A stretch of 64,000 nt of DNA from Neobacillus massiliamazoniensis (GTDB lineage: Bacteria > Bacillota > Bacilli > Bacillales > Cytobacillaceae): NCBI RefSeq assembly GCF_001048695.1, contig NZ_CVRB01000004.1, forward strand, positions 62,001-126,000. The letters run 5' to 3'. Position numbers and translations under genes: made by a program. The notes below the pieces were generated by a model. The model saw only the letters and a program-made list of their open reading frames with translations. It did not search any database and was not told the DNA's origin. This document shows positions 1-9,417 of this stretch, in pieces. Each line of letters begins with the position of its first letter. Position 1 is the first letter of the stretch.

Positions 1-181
1 TTGCTTCATTTTGTTGATGACTTTGTTTTTTAAGCTTGTTAAGAACGTAGCTTCACCATTTAAAATTTTTTGCTTATTCCATTCATTAAAGCTTGCGACG
101 ATAATAAGTATAAATCCGACTATTAATAAGTAGCACCACCAAGGCATATTTCCCCAATAAGGTCTCGTCTGTAAAAAGACA

Positions 182-3100
182 TTAAGCAAAAGTACCCCAC
201 ACCCAATAAAGAAATATGATTTTGTTTGCCAATACATTCCTGACAACATTTGATATTAATGCCAGTGTGCCTAATATGATAGCATCATAAATATTTGAAC
301 TTACTAACCCATCTTGAATTAACAGCATAGAGACGACGAGAAGTACTCCCCATTCGAGTGGTTTTGTCACCTTTGTATACATTCCTTTGAATTTCAGTCG
401 GATAAAAACGACCAAAGCAATCCAAGGAAGGACAAGTACTTCCCGCTCCCATATTGCGGGCACGTTTAATTTACCTATTACTGAATAGTAAGGTTGTAAT
501 AAATAGACACCGCTAAGGATAACGACAAAAACTGAAAATTTTGCTGGAACACGGTTTCTTTGCAGCCACACGGTGGCGGCGATAAGTAATCCCGGCAATG
601 CGAGGGTCCAAACCTGCTGATTGTCAAAATAATACATGAGTAAGTAGAATAAGTAAGAAATAACTGTATAAGCATCCACTTTTACTTCTTGAAGTTTTTT
701 GCTGCTTACCACAAGCTTATTATATACTATCTGTCCTATTAAAGTTGAAAGAATCCCCAAACCCCCTGACCATAGCATTTTTTCAAAGCTGTCCATTCCG
801 CTATATACGAAAAATTCAACTGTAGCAAAAAATGTAAAGAAAAGTGGAACAATCGCCAATAAATCCCATTTCAATAGATGTAAATAAACTAGCAATGCCA
901 TCGAATAAATTATTGCAATTAAATAAGGACTCCATCCAAATGGATAAGTAATCAGAGTAATTACTATTCCAAACAAGGAAAATGGGACAAGATAATAAGC
1001 TGTCCTCTCTTTAATCTTTTGATTAGCAAAAATCCAGAAAAGAAGGATAGAAGCACTTGTAATAGGAAATTCGTAACGACTGAAATCTTGAGCGTCTAAA
1101 TAATCAATCCCAGTTGTAAAAACAAATAATAGTGAAGTAAAGCTTCCATATAAAAATAGTTTTAATTTCCATTCCTTCGCTTCCTGCAATGCGCTGAATC
1201 CATAGACAAAGACAGCTAACAGAAAGCTAAAAAAGGAGTCAGTGTGAAAGGCAAACAAAGTATATAAGAGAGCAAAAGGGTATATGCCATTTCCAAGCCA
1301 AGCAAATGAGCTTAAAAGATTAGTATCTTTTATCCGAAATAGATATCCAATGAATAGCAGAAGTACTGCACTACTCGAGGGAATAAATGAATCAATAGTA
1401 TGGATAAATGGATATTTATCTAAAATGGCATGGATGATTGAGAAATATGCCAAAAGAGTGGTAAAACTGATAAGATAGGCAAACCATTTTGAACCATGTG
1501 TTCTATATAAAAGAGTATACATTCCAATTCCAAATAATAAAACAAAAGGCTGTAGCCATAATTGATAAATGGGATTTACTAAAGCAAGGGCTATCCCTAT
1601 CGAGTATAAGATTTGTGAAATATAAAAAGAGGTTCTCTCTAATTCATTTTTTTTAAACTGCTTCCAGCCAATTCTCGACAAAAAGACAAGAAGGGCACCT
1701 GCTACAAAATTGATGGTATTTCCATATTGTTCATCGTAGGTAGGAAAATTAGCATTCACCTCTTCTCCAAATGCTACAATCCCCAGTCCAAGAGAGATGG
1801 GAAGAATCCATTTAGCTGATTCTTGAAGGTTCCGCCTCTCTTCCTTAATATTCATGAAATAAGAAATTACTGCGACGAGCATAAGCATTGTTCCCAGCTC
1901 CCACCAGTAAAGGAGACCGAATGCTGTAATAATTGCAACTGTCATTATTGCTGCTCCTATGTCTCTGGAGCTAGTTCGAATGATTTTCAAATACTTTGTC
2001 TGAGTAACAATTCCAACCACAATATATAAGGTGAAACCCGTAATAAATAATGTAAAAGAAAAATGAATAACTTCAAAAGGTTTACCAATCAATGCTGTTC
2101 CTTCATAAATTGCAGACGCTATAAATGCAGAGCTTAAATATGAAAATAACCGTTTTGGATCGCTATAAGCTAAATAAAGAAAATTTATCGCCATAATCAG
2201 ATAAGCTATCATCAGAACAATAGAGGGAGTTCCAAAGTGGAGAAAAATCCCTTCAAGACTAATATAAATAAAAGCACAACCTGATATAACAGCACTAGTA
2301 TAGTGAAATGCTTTATCAAGAGAGAAATCCTGTTTCATCCATTTTGGAACAAATGCGATACCAAATCCCATGATGGCATAAACAATCGCTCCAATGGAGG
2401 TTAATGCTGAATGTTCAATCAACTGGTAGGCTCCATACACAATCATGATACTAAAAACAAAATGATACTCTTTTCTGCCAGTTACATAAATCATCGACAA
2501 ATAAATTATGGCCGTTAAAAGGAGGTTAAAGCTATAGAGAACTTGGTTATCATATAAAAAAATCATGAATAATGTACTAAGCACGATATTGACTTGTATG
2601 AATGGGACAAACTCATGAGTAAACAGCTTTAAGGAGTCATTATTTTTGACTCGATGGTAAATAAAAATGAAGAGAATATTGAAAATCATAAGACCTAAAT
2701 AGAAGAAATCTATTTTCAAGTAGAAGCTTGCCAAAAAGAAAGCCACTCCAGCCGAAACAGCTGTAAAGGTAAACCAAACGAATAATCTGGATGCCAAATG
2801 TTTTGATAAATGGACATAGACCGTTGCAGAAAGGAAACTTCCTATTATCCCGAGAATAAAATGGCCTTTACCAGATATGGACAAATACGGCCCTAAAAGA
2901 CCATACCACCCGAGGGAAAGGATAAAAATAGGCAAAAATAAACTTCCTAAAACGTTAAAAGCAAAAGCGGTCTTTTCTATATGAAGTACTTTTTTTGTTA
3001 TTAAGGCAAGTACGTAAAATAATAAAGCTACTATTGCAATAAACCCGCTTTTCATCATGCTTGTCAGCGATTCCCAATTGCTCGTTGCAACAAACAATCC

Positions 3101-3406
3101 ACCAATTAATAAAAAAATTACCCCTATATTTAATGACCAAGTAATATTTCTTTCACGAACCTCTTCCATTGTTAACGTCTTTTTAACCTTTTTCGGTTTT
3201 GTAACAACAGAATTTAAATTGTTTACTTTTTTCTCTACTGGAAGGAGCGGGCCACAAGACTCTTTATACTTTAAATCCAAATGATATTGGTGATGTGCTT
3301 TAGCTACCTCTTCTACGACTGCTTCAGATAAGTATCCTTCCGTTTCTAGCATGAAAAGCACTTGATTAAAGATTTTTTTTCTCACTTCCCTCATGTTTTT
3401 CTCCAT
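182..3406 (-). CDS. Large polytopic membrane protein, 3' end frameshifted
   Basis: A 1074-residue integral membrane protein. A soluble N-terminus of about 90 residues is followed by some 30 hydrophobic segments covering the rest. The first membrane helix (LNIGVIFLLIGGLFVATSNW) resembles the start of DUF2157-type proteins; no function is known to me. The ATG at 3406 is chosen over the upstream extension because AGGGGTGA sits just before it. The reading frame ends at 182 with an abrupt non-family tail. The neighbouring frame continues from about 250 to the window edge as a plausible membrane tail (for example RPYWGNMPWW and IIVASFNEWNKQK). Removing one A from the AAA at 249-251 (TTT on the plus strand) joins the two frames, so the intact gene would run off the left edge. 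Either a true pseudogene or a base-calling error. Confidence 0.75.
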   Translation of the reverse strand: MEKNMREVRKKIFNQVLFMLETEGYLSEAVVEEVAKAHHQYHLDLKYKESCGPLLPVEKKVNNLNSVVTKPKKVKKTLTMEEVRERNITWSLNIGVIFLLIGGLFVATSNWESLTSMMKSGFIAIVALLFYVLALITKKVLHIEKTAFAFNVLGSLFLPIFILSLGWYGLLGPYLSISGKGHFILGIIGSFLSATVYVHLSKHLASRLFVWFTFTAVSAGVAFFLASFYLKIDFFYLGLMIFNILFIFIYHRVKNNDSLKLFTHEFVPFIQVNIVLSTLFMIFLYDNQVLYSFNLLLTAIIYLSMIYVTGRKEYHFVFSIMIVYGAYQLIEHSALTSIGAIVYAIMGFGIAFVPKWMKQDFSLDKAFHYTSAVISGCAFIYISLEGIFLHFGTPSIVLMIAYLIMAINFLYLAYSDPKRLFSYLSSAFIASAIYEGTALIGKPFEVIHFSFTLFITGFTLYIVVGIVTQTKYLKIIRTSSRDIGAAIMTVAIITAFGLLYWWELGTMLMLVAVISYFMNIKEERRNLQESAKWILPISLGLGIVAFGEEVNANFPTYDEQYGNTINFVAGALLVFLSRIGWKQFKKNELERTSFYISQILYSIGIALALVNPIYQLWLQPFVLLFGIGMYTLLYRTHGSKWFAYLISFTTLLAYFSIIHAILDKYPFIHTIDSFIPSSSAVLLLFIGYLFRIKDTNLLSSFAWLGNGIYPFALLYTLFAFHTDSFFSFLLAVFVYGFSALQEAKEWKLKLFLYGSFTSLLFVFTTGIDYLDAQDFSRYEFPITSASILLFWIFANQKIKERTAYYLVPFSLFGIVITLITYPFGWSPYLIAIIYSMALLVYLHLLKWDLLAIVPLFFTFFATVEFFVYSGMDSFEKMLWSGGLGILSTLIGQIVYNKLVVSSKKLQEVKVDAYTVISYLFYLLMYYFDNQQVWTLALPGLLIAATVWLQRNRVPAKFSVFVVILSGVYLLQPYYSVIGKLNVPAIWEREVLVLPWIALVVFIRLKFKGMYTKVTKPLEWGVLLVVSMLLIQDGLVSSNIYDAIILGTLALISNVVRNVLANKIIFLYWVWGTFA

Positions 3407-3612
3407 AAATTCACCCCTTAATTTACCATCTGTTTTAAAAAAATTACACAACCTTAATTTACCATCTTGGTGTAATTTTACACTATTTATAAAAATTTTC
3501 AATATCAAGAACAACCTTTTTTGAATTAAAAATTTACTGCTGTACTTTTGTCCATACAATAAGACATCTTTTCTCATACATTACAGTATGAAGAAAAAGG
3601 AGGTGATAGGTG

Positions 3613-3711
3613 ATGAGTGGCGGAACAGGACATGGTTTTGCGTTAATTGTTGTGTTGTTTATTCTGTTGATCATTGTAGGGACAGCCTTTATGGGTGGTT
3701 ACTACTATTAA
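3613..3711 (+). CDS. YjcZ-family small sporulation membrane protein
   Basis: A 32-codon gene: Gly-rich start (MSGGTGHGF), one hydrophobic helix (ALIVVLFILLIIVGTAF), and a GGYYY end. This is the layout of the YjcZ/YczN family of tiny sporulation-associated membrane proteins of Bacillus. A strong ribosome binding site (AAGGAGGTGAT) lies 8 bases before the ATG. It is transcribed divergently from the large membrane protein and ends before a strong terminator. Function in the spore is unknown; family assignment is from the sequence pattern only. Confidence 0.8.
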   Translation: MSGGTGHGFALIVVLFILLIIVGTAFMGGYYY

Positions 3712-3768
3712 GCTCCACCCTACTCCCTATTAGGTTTCGTAGGCCAATTTATTGGTTACGTAAAGCCA

Positions 3769-3812
3769 AAAAAGCTGTGCTCAAAGACTCATGAGCACAG
3801 CTTTTCTTTTTA
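3769..3812. terminator. Bidirectional terminator
   Basis: AAAAGCTGTGCTC and GAGCACAGCTTTT form a 13-bp stem around a 10-base loop, with T runs on both strands. It separates the converging yjcZ-like gene and ltaS. Confidence 0.85.
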
Positions 3813-3817
3813 ATTTA

Positions 3818-5767
3818 TTAAGGTGTTTTTGTTCCTTTTTTTCCTTTTGGTCCAAGATATTGATATTTATTTGGATCAATCGGTGTAAATCCTGCAGGTT
3901 TGTAGAAACGCAATAAATCTTTATTAACAACCTTATCAGACATTTGAAGTTCAGTTTTTACTTTACTATCAATTCCTTGACAAGCTGTATTATTGGCTAA
4001 AGCTTGACCTGTTTTTGTATCATAACATTTTTCATTAATTTGCGTTACAGTTGGAGATTCAAAATCACCATCTCTGAATAATGCCCAGTCGCGATTATCT
4101 TTTGATAATAAATCCGAGCCAAATTCAATGTAATCCTTCGTATCAATGCCTAATAAATGTAGAAGAGTTGGACGAACATCAACTTCTCCCCCATACTGAT
4201 GCTGTACGCCGCCCTTCACCCCAGGGACGTGGATAAAGAGTGGTACACGTTGTAATCCTGCATTTATGGTTGGAGTGATTTCAGGAACGCCCAAAACTTT
4301 TGCCATTGCAGTATTATGGTTTTCAGAAAGTCCATAATGGTCGCCGTATAATACGATAACGGTATTATCATATAAACCATCTGCTTTTAAATCGTTAAAG
4401 AATTGCTCTAATGCTTGGTCCATATAATGGGCTGATTGGAAGTAATCATTAACCACTGTGTCTCCAAAATCACCTGGAGGGAAATCAGTGTCCTGTGGAT
4501 CCATTTCAAATGGGAAATGGTTCGATAAGGTTATAAACTTTGTATAGAACGGCTGCTTTAAGCTTTCTAGCATTGGCATAGATTCTTTAAAATATGGCTT
4601 GTCTTTCATCCCATAATTCTTTTTATTTTGGTCTGACATGTCATAGTATTCTGCATCAAAGAACTGATCGTATCCAAGAGCTTTATACATCACATTTCGA
4701 TTCCAGAATGTTTTGTAGTTTCCGTGGAATACAGCAGAGTTATAGCCGTAGCCCTTTAAAATAGCAGGTGTTGCTTGATAGGTGTTTTGCGCTTTGTTAA
4801 TAAAGACGGCACCCTGATTTAATGGATATAAAGAGTTTTCCATTAAAAATTCGGCATCAGATGTCTTCCCCTGTCCTGTTTGGTGGAAGAAATTATCAAA
4901 GTAAAAGGTGTTGCCATCATGTGCTAATGAATTCAAAAATGGTGTAACTTCCTGTCCATTTGGCATCTTGTAGTCAATCATAAAGTTTTGGAATGATTCC
5001 AGTGATACATAAATCACGTTCATCCCTTTTGCTTTACCAAAATATTCAGGATTTGGTGCTGCATAATTCGCTTTTCGATAGTTTTCAACATCGGTAATTT
5101 CGCTACTATCGGCAAAGGCACGTTCGCTTGAAGATTGAATATTTTGAATGATGTCGTAAATGGTAAAGTTATATGCACCTAAGTATTTAACTAAATAATT
5201 TCGGTCAAATGAGCGTGATAATAATTCTGGACGATCTTTTTCTGCTAATCCTAGATTAAACAGAAAAACAGTTATAGAAAACAATAAAACAATTTTATAA
5301 GATTTTCTATTTTGAAGAACGACCTTTTTAAATACTGTTAAAGCAAGGATAATTATGATTATTAAATCAGAAAAGTAAAAAATATCTGTCGGATGCATTA
5401 ATGATATTACACTGGTACCAAGTTGCCCAGAATTTTGCTTCGCTTCCATGATTGTAGGTAAAGTAATGAAATCAGTAAAAAAGCGATAATATACAATATT
5501 TGCATACAACAAAAAAGACAATAGGAAATTGACGATGATCAACACTAATTTAAAGTGCTTTTTAAAAAGTAATGCAATTCCCAAAAAGAATAAACCGGAG
5601 CTTAACGGGTTTATGAATAATAGAAATTTCTGTAAGTTATTGTCAATTCCAAGTTTGAATTCAATTTGATATGCTATATATGTTTTAATCCAAAATAATA
5701 CTACGGCAATAGCAAAGAAAGTAATATAACTTTTATTTAACGATTTAGGTAGTCTAAGTTTATTCAT
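3818..5767 (-). CDS. ltaS: Lipoteichoic acid synthase (LtaS family)
   Basis: A 649-residue membrane enzyme that polymerises glycerol phosphate from phosphatidylglycerol onto a glycolipid anchor on the outer face of the membrane. Five N-terminal membrane helices (about residues 10-180) precede an extracellular sulfatase-fold domain. Visible motifs are the first metal site (IYVSLES), the nucleophile loop HQTGQGKTSDAEF with catalytic Thr302, and the metal site YGDHYGLSENHN. The start is ATG 5767, where GAGGGGAG sits 8 bases upstream; a longer reading to 5815 lacks a ribosome binding site. Monocistronic. A 130-nt structured element lies about 185 bases upstream (5951-6081). Bacillus species carry several LtaS paralogues and I cannot tell which one this is. 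Confidence 0.92.
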   Translation of the reverse strand: MNKLRLPKSLNKSYITFFAIAVVLFWIKTYIAYQIEFKLGIDNNLQKFLLFINPLSSGLFFLGIALLFKKHFKLVLIIVNFLLSFLLYANIVYYRFFTDFITLPTIMEAKQNSGQLGTSVISLMHPTDIFYFSDLIIIIILALTVFKKVVLQNRKSYKIVLLFSITVFLFNLGLAEKDRPELLSRSFDRNYLVKYLGAYNFTIYDIIQNIQSSSERAFADSSEITDVENYRKANYAAPNPEYFGKAKGMNVIYVSLESFQNFMIDYKMPNGQEVTPFLNSLAHDGNTFYFDNFFHQTGQGKTSDAEFLMENSLYPLNQGAVFINKAQNTYQATPAILKGYGYNSAVFHGNYKTFWNRNVMYKALGYDQFFDAEYYDMSDQNKKNYGMKDKPYFKESMPMLESLKQPFYTKFITLSNHFPFEMDPQDTDFPPGDFGDTVVNDYFQSAHYMDQALEQFFNDLKADGLYDNTVIVLYGDHYGLSENHNTAMAKVLGVPEITPTINAGLQRVPLFIHVPGVKGGVQHQYGGEVDVRPTLLHLLGIDTKDYIEFGSDLLSKDNRDWALFRDGDFESPTVTQINEKCYDTKTGQALANNTACQGIDSKVKTELQMSDKVVNKDLLRFYKPAGFTPIDPNKYQYLGPKGKKGTKTP

Positions 5768-5950
5768 TTTAATTCTCCCCTCACTTACCATTTTGCTCCG
5801 GTAAACGAACCTCAATTACTATAACATATTTTCTCTAAAAATAAAAACATATTTAATCCCATTTTATGTTGACTATAGGCACTAAATTTTTCTTCTAGTT
5901 TCGACATTTCCATCAAAATTCAACTTATTTCACAAGATAAAGTGAAACTT

Positions 5951-6081
5951 CCATCAGTGGGGTTTTCTTCATCCCCACTGATGGTTAGTTGAACCAATCG
6001 GGCATTTACGGGCAGTTTTCTCACCTTTCTTCTTCACTTCTATCTCAATCTTGAGGAGTGGATCTTACTGCCCGTTAATGC
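5951..6081 (-). other. Structured intergenic element upstream of ltaS
   Basis: The 650-base gap before the next plus-strand gene holds no gene but contains two inverted repeats. One is a perfect 12-bp repeat, CCATCAGTGGGG/CCCCACTGATGG at 5951-5962 and 5973-5984. The other is a 15-bp pair with one mismatch, GCATTTACGGGCAGT (6002-6016) and ACTGCCCGTTAATGC (6067-6081). Read on the minus strand both lie in the likely 5' leader of ltaS. There is no T run, so neither is a simple terminator. It may be a cis-regulatory RNA or a dispersed repeat; only one copy is seen here. The rest of the gap (6082-6417) is AT-rich with nothing recognisable. Confidence 0.5.
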
Positions 6082-6417
6082 GGGATAATTTTAGTACTAA
6101 TAATGAGACTATATGTACCATTTTATCTATATATCCATAGAAATTGGACATGACTATTTTTCAACTTCAAATATATAAGACGGATGGAAATGCTTTTTGT
6201 TTCACCAATTAATATTTTTTCTTCATATAATATAGGGCTTTTTTAATGTACTTTTCATTACCTTTAATTGATTATTATGTAATCATAAACCTGAAGCAAC
6301 CAAGATGCAATATGAATTTAGTTTTATCTTGAAAAGAGTTTGTCATAGCATCGTGTCATTGAATATTTGTTACATGTAGGCGAATACTAGAAAAAAACTG
6401 AATACAAGGAGATTCAT

Positions 6418-6606
6418 ATGCCTAGAATCAGACCTGAATTTACTAAAAGTCCTTATTTCGTTGAAGAGCCTGGTAATTGGCATTTAAAGACCGGAGCCCC
6501 AAAAGAATTACAAATTGAATTTGAAAATTTCATGGACAGTTTAAAGGATCCTGAAGAAGCAGGTACAATTAACGGGATCGACATTGATTATCCTTATTCT
6601 AGATAG
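6418..6606 (+). CDS. Hypothetical small protein, 62 residues
   Basis: A short soluble acidic protein (MPRIRPEFTKSPYFVEEPGN at the start, YPYSR at the end). AAGGAG lies 6 bases before the ATG and an imperfect hairpin with a T7 run follows the stop, so it looks like a stand-alone expressed gene. I do not recognise the family. No signal peptide, membrane helix or Cys. Confidence 0.6.
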   Translation: MPRIRPEFTKSPYFVEEPGNWHLKTGAPKELQIEFENFMDSLKDPEEAGTINGIDIDYPYSR

Positions 6607-6620
6607 TGGTTTAAAACATA

Positions 6621-6659
6621 ATAAGGAAGGAATCCTGGTGTTATTCCCTCCTTTTTTTA
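6621..6659 (+). terminator. Rho-independent terminator
   Basis: AAGGAAGGAAT pairs with ATTCCCTCCTT (one mismatch) followed by T7, directly after the 62-residue gene. Confidence 0.65.
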
Positions 6660-6853
6660 AATGTTTTTTTGAAGATTGGATAGGAATAAAAGTAAATATC
6701 CAATATTCGTATGATTAATGCTGCCAAAAATAATTTCATCCCTGTTTCTCCTATTATATATAGAAGAAAGCGGGAACACCCCAGTAATCAGCTTGAATAA
6801 AAAACCATGATTTTTCAAAAAATAATTTCGACAAACATATGAGGAGTGAAAAA

Positions 6854-7033
6854 ATGGAAGCAAAACGAGTAAAACAAATTTTGTCCTCTGCTGCTGATAT
6901 TGAAGTGAAATATAATGGGGTATCTGTATGGATTGACCAATTAAATGAAGACGGACGAACTGCAACTGTCCATTTACGCGGACCGTTGGAGGAAAGATCA
7001 ACTGTAGAAATAAATGAACTTATTGAAGGATAA
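6854..7033 (+). CDS. sspH: Small acid-soluble spore protein SspH
   Basis: A 59-residue protein matching H-type minor SASPs: KRVKQIL near the start, then IEVKYNGVSVWID and a TATVHL segment. These proteins accumulate in the forespore core under sigma-G in Bacillus. The ATG at 6854 has GAGGAG 8 bases upstream; the in-frame codons before it belong to the leader. Monocistronic, ending at a strong bidirectional terminator. No clear sigma-G promoter could be fixed by eye. Confidence 0.9.
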   Translation: MEAKRVKQILSSAADIEVKYNGVSVWIDQLNEDGRTATVHLRGPLEERSTVEINELIEG

Positions 7034-7055
7034 ATCGAATTTTTTAAGATACTAG

Positions 7056-7082
7056 TAGAGGCAGGATTTTATCCTGCCTCTA
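7056..7082. terminator. Bidirectional terminator
   Basis: TAGAGGCAGGAT and ATCCTGCCTCTA form a perfect 12-bp stem with a 3-base loop between the converging sspH and the small minus-strand gene. It overlaps the stop codon of the latter. Confidence 0.8.
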
Positions 7083-7241
7083 TACCATATCTTCATTTTC
7101 TTTTTCTACATCTCCAGGTCGTGGCTGATCTTGCTGAACAATACTTTCCAGAATCTCTCTATTTGAGTTACTGGCATCTTTCCCTGCTCCAGGTGCGATA
7201 CTCGCCATTGGCAGTTGTTCAAGTTCTTTCCCTCTTGGCAT
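7080..7241 (-). CDS. Hypothetical small protein, 53 residues
   Basis: A short hydrophilic protein (MPRGKELEQLPMASIAPG...) without Cys or a membrane segment. The start is ATG 7241, preceded by AAAGGAGTGAGGA. Its amino-acid mix (Gly, Ala, Asn, Gln, Ser) and position next to sspH would fit a minor spore protein, but I do not recognise a family and no function is assigned. Confidence 0.6.
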   Translation of the reverse strand: MPRGKELEQLPMASIAPGAGKDASNSNREILESIVQQDQPRPGDVEKENEDMV

Positions 7242-7370
7242 ATTCCTCACTCCTTTAATGTATGTCATTTATAGTCTTCTTAATCGTACTGAAAACGATT
7301 CCTTGGAAAATATTGAGAGCCAGTTTAGATATCTTCCTAATGATGTTTATCATTAATCAGCGGTTTACCA

Positions 7371-8024
7371 TCATCCAATTTTTGAAAACCTCTCAAGATC
7401 TTTGTTTTCTCCGATTACGACTAGTACATCACCTTGGACAATTCTTTGATCCGGTGAAGGAGTAATATTGATTTCATTGTCATTCCGAATCGCAATGACA
7501 CTTAAGTTGTATTTTGCTCTAAAATCAATTTCTCGCAATGTTTTATTTACCATCTTAGAAGGTATTTTTACTTCCTCAACACTGTGATCTTTAGAAATCT
7601 CTATAAAATTTAAAACATTGGGAGAAAGAAGGTGATGAGCGACGCGAATTCCCATATCCCTCTCAGGATATACGACCCAATCCGCCCCCACTTTTCTCAA
7701 AACCTGACCATGAAGTTTATTTATAGCCTTGGCAATCACATTTTTAACCCCAAGTTCTTTCACAAGTAAAACGCTAAGGATACTAGCTTGAATATCACTG
7801 CCTATGGCAACAACTACCGTATCAAAATTCCGAATACCAATCGCTTTCAATGCCTCGGCGTCAGTAGAATCTGCAATTACAGAATGGGTGACGTATGGAT
7901 GGGACTCCTCTACTCTCTCCTCATTCATATCTACACCCAATACTTCTTGCCCAGATTCAAACAATTTGGCTGCAATACTTATTCCGAATCTACCTAAACC
8001 AATTACTGCATATTGATTTGCCAT
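7371..8024 (-). CDS. ktrC: KtrA/KtrC-type potassium uptake regulator (RCK)
   Basis: A 217-residue cytoplasmic gating subunit of a Ktr potassium channel. The N-terminal RCK_N/Rossmann domain has the nucleotide motif VIGLGRFG and an acidic residue after the second strand (LGVDMNEE); a TrkA_C domain follows from about residue 135. In Bacillus the RCK_N domain binds ATP/ADP and the TrkA_C domain binds c-di-AMP, which closes the channel. The gene lies 28 bases after ktrB, so the two are co-transcribed. KtrA and KtrC cannot be told apart here. The frame ends at SKIG; deleting one A from the run at 7379-7383 would extend it by about ten residues. Confidence 0.88.
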   Translation of the reverse strand: MANQYAVIGLGRFGISIAAKLFESGQEVLGVDMNEERVEESHPYVTHSVIADSTDAEALKAIGIRNFDTVVVAIGSDIQASILSVLLVKELGVKNVIAKAINKLHGQVLRKVGADWVVYPERDMGIRVAHHLLSPNVLNFIEISKDHSVEEVKIPSKMVNKTLREIDFRAKYNLSVIAIRNDNEINITPSPDQRIVQGDVLVVIGENKDLERFSKIG

Positions 8025-8052
8025 TTTTTAAGATCCTCCTAGATGTAAATAA

Positions 8053-9390
8053 CTACCCAATCATAATTTTACCTTTCGGATATCGGAAAGCATCAGGGTT
8101 CCTTCTTATTGTTACCGCAAAAGCGATTGTTAATGGGCCTACCCTGCCAGCAAACATCGTAAAAATTATAAGCCCTTTACCTAAATTAGACAGATCTGGA
8201 GTTATACCCATTGACAGCCCTACAGTACCAAATGCCGAGGTCGTTTCAAATAAAAGCGAAAGAAAGTCTTTCCCAGGCTCTGTTATAGTTAATAGCATCG
8301 TCATGATTATGACAAGAAATAATCCACTTAAGGTGACGGTCAATGCCTTGTAAATAGTTTCATAGCCAATTCGTTGTCTATAAAAAACTACATCCTCTTT
8401 TCCGCGAATTTGTGACCACACCGCTCCTAAAAGGGTCGCAAAGGTTGTGGTTTTAATACCACCTCCAGTTGAACCGGGGGATGCACCGACAAACATTAAA
8501 AATACGATTAAAAATAATGAAGATTGGGTCATATCTCCGATACTTATTGTGTTTGCTCCTGCTGTTCTAGCGGTGACTGATTGAAATAATGCCCCAAGAA
8601 CCTTTCCCAAAAAAGACAATGGTTTCAATGTTTTTTCATTTGAATATTCTAGTACAAAGATACCGATCGTCCCTGCTAACAACAGAATCGCACTCGTTAC
8701 AAGGACAACCTTAGTATGTAATGATAGTCGTTTGGAGATTCGATATTCAAACAGTTCATTCATAACAATAAAGCCGATCCCACCTAACGTAATTAACGAA
8801 CAAATTGTCAAAACAACAGTTGGGTCATCAACATAACCGGTTAAGCTTTTGAAATTGCCAATGATATCAAAACCAGCATTATTAAAATTAGAAATGGAGT
8901 GAAATATTCCATAATAAATGGCTTTTCCAATTGGCATATCAAAAGAAAAACGGATCGATAAAATGACTGCTCCAGTCAGCTCAATAACACCGGTAAAAAT
9001 TAAAATCCGCTTCGCTAATCTCACAATTCCTTCCATCGATAAGTTATTTAGTGATTCTTGAAGCAGGATTCTTTCTTTTAAAGAAATCCTTTTTCCTAAT
9101 AAGAAGGCAAAAAGAGTCGCAAATGTCATAAAACCAAGTCCGCCAATTTGTATGAGAGACAATATAACCAATTGTCCAAAAATCGTAAAGGTTGTTCCGG
9201 TATCCACAACCACCAACCCTGTTACACATGTTGCAGAGGTCGCCGTAAAAAGAGCATTAAGAAAGGTTAATCCTTTTCCATTGACAGTAGAAATTGGCAT
9301 CGTTAATAAAAAGGCTCCAATTAGAATGATTGTGGCAAACCCTAGTACCAGAGTTTTTGGCGGATCTAAAAAAAATTTTTTTCTTTCCAT
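8053..9390 (-). CDS. ktrB: Ktr potassium transporter, channel subunit (KtrB/KtrD)
   Basis: A 445-residue membrane protein of the SKT (Trk/Ktr) superfamily. Four pore-loop repeats are visible: TSATCVTGL, SISNFNNAGF, TARTAGANTI and TSAFGTVGL, with the filter Gly in each. It forms a dimeric K+ channel coupled to Na+ and gated by the KtrC-like ring encoded next. ATG 9390 is preferred because AAGGGAG lies just upstream; a TTG-started extension of six codons also exists. It is the middle gene of a three-gene minus-strand operon, 27 bases after the ArsB/NhaD permease. No c-di-AMP (ydaO) riboswitch was found ahead of the operon. Confidence 0.9.
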   Translation of the reverse strand: MERKKFFLDPPKTLVLGFATIILIGAFLLTMPISTVNGKGLTFLNALFTATSATCVTGLVVVDTGTTFTIFGQLVILSLIQIGGLGFMTFATLFAFLLGKRISLKERILLQESLNNLSMEGIVRLAKRILIFTGVIELTGAVILSIRFSFDMPIGKAIYYGIFHSISNFNNAGFDIIGNFKSLTGYVDDPTVVLTICSLITLGGIGFIVMNELFEYRISKRLSLHTKVVLVTSAILLLAGTIGIFVLEYSNEKTLKPLSFLGKVLGALFQSVTARTAGANTISIGDMTQSSLFLIVFLMFVGASPGSTGGGIKTTTFATLLGAVWSQIRGKEDVVFYRQRIGYETIYKALTVTLSGLFLVIIMTMLLTITEPGKDFLSLLFETTSAFGTVGLSMGITPDLSNLGKGLIIFTMFAGRVGPLTIAFAVTIRRNPDAFRYPKGKIMIG

Positions 9391-9417
9391 TGTTTTCTCC
9401 CTTACCAATAATATTGT

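Noticed and set aside
6780..6853. Sigma-G promoter of sspH
   Set aside because: A GAATA-like -35 is present, but no acceptable -10 lies 17-18 bases downstream.
7337..7383. Possible single-A insertion at the end of ktrC
   Set aside because: Deleting one A at 7379-7383 extends the protein by about ten plausible residues, but the frame as read already has a normal KtrA/KtrC length and end, so a frameshift is not supported.
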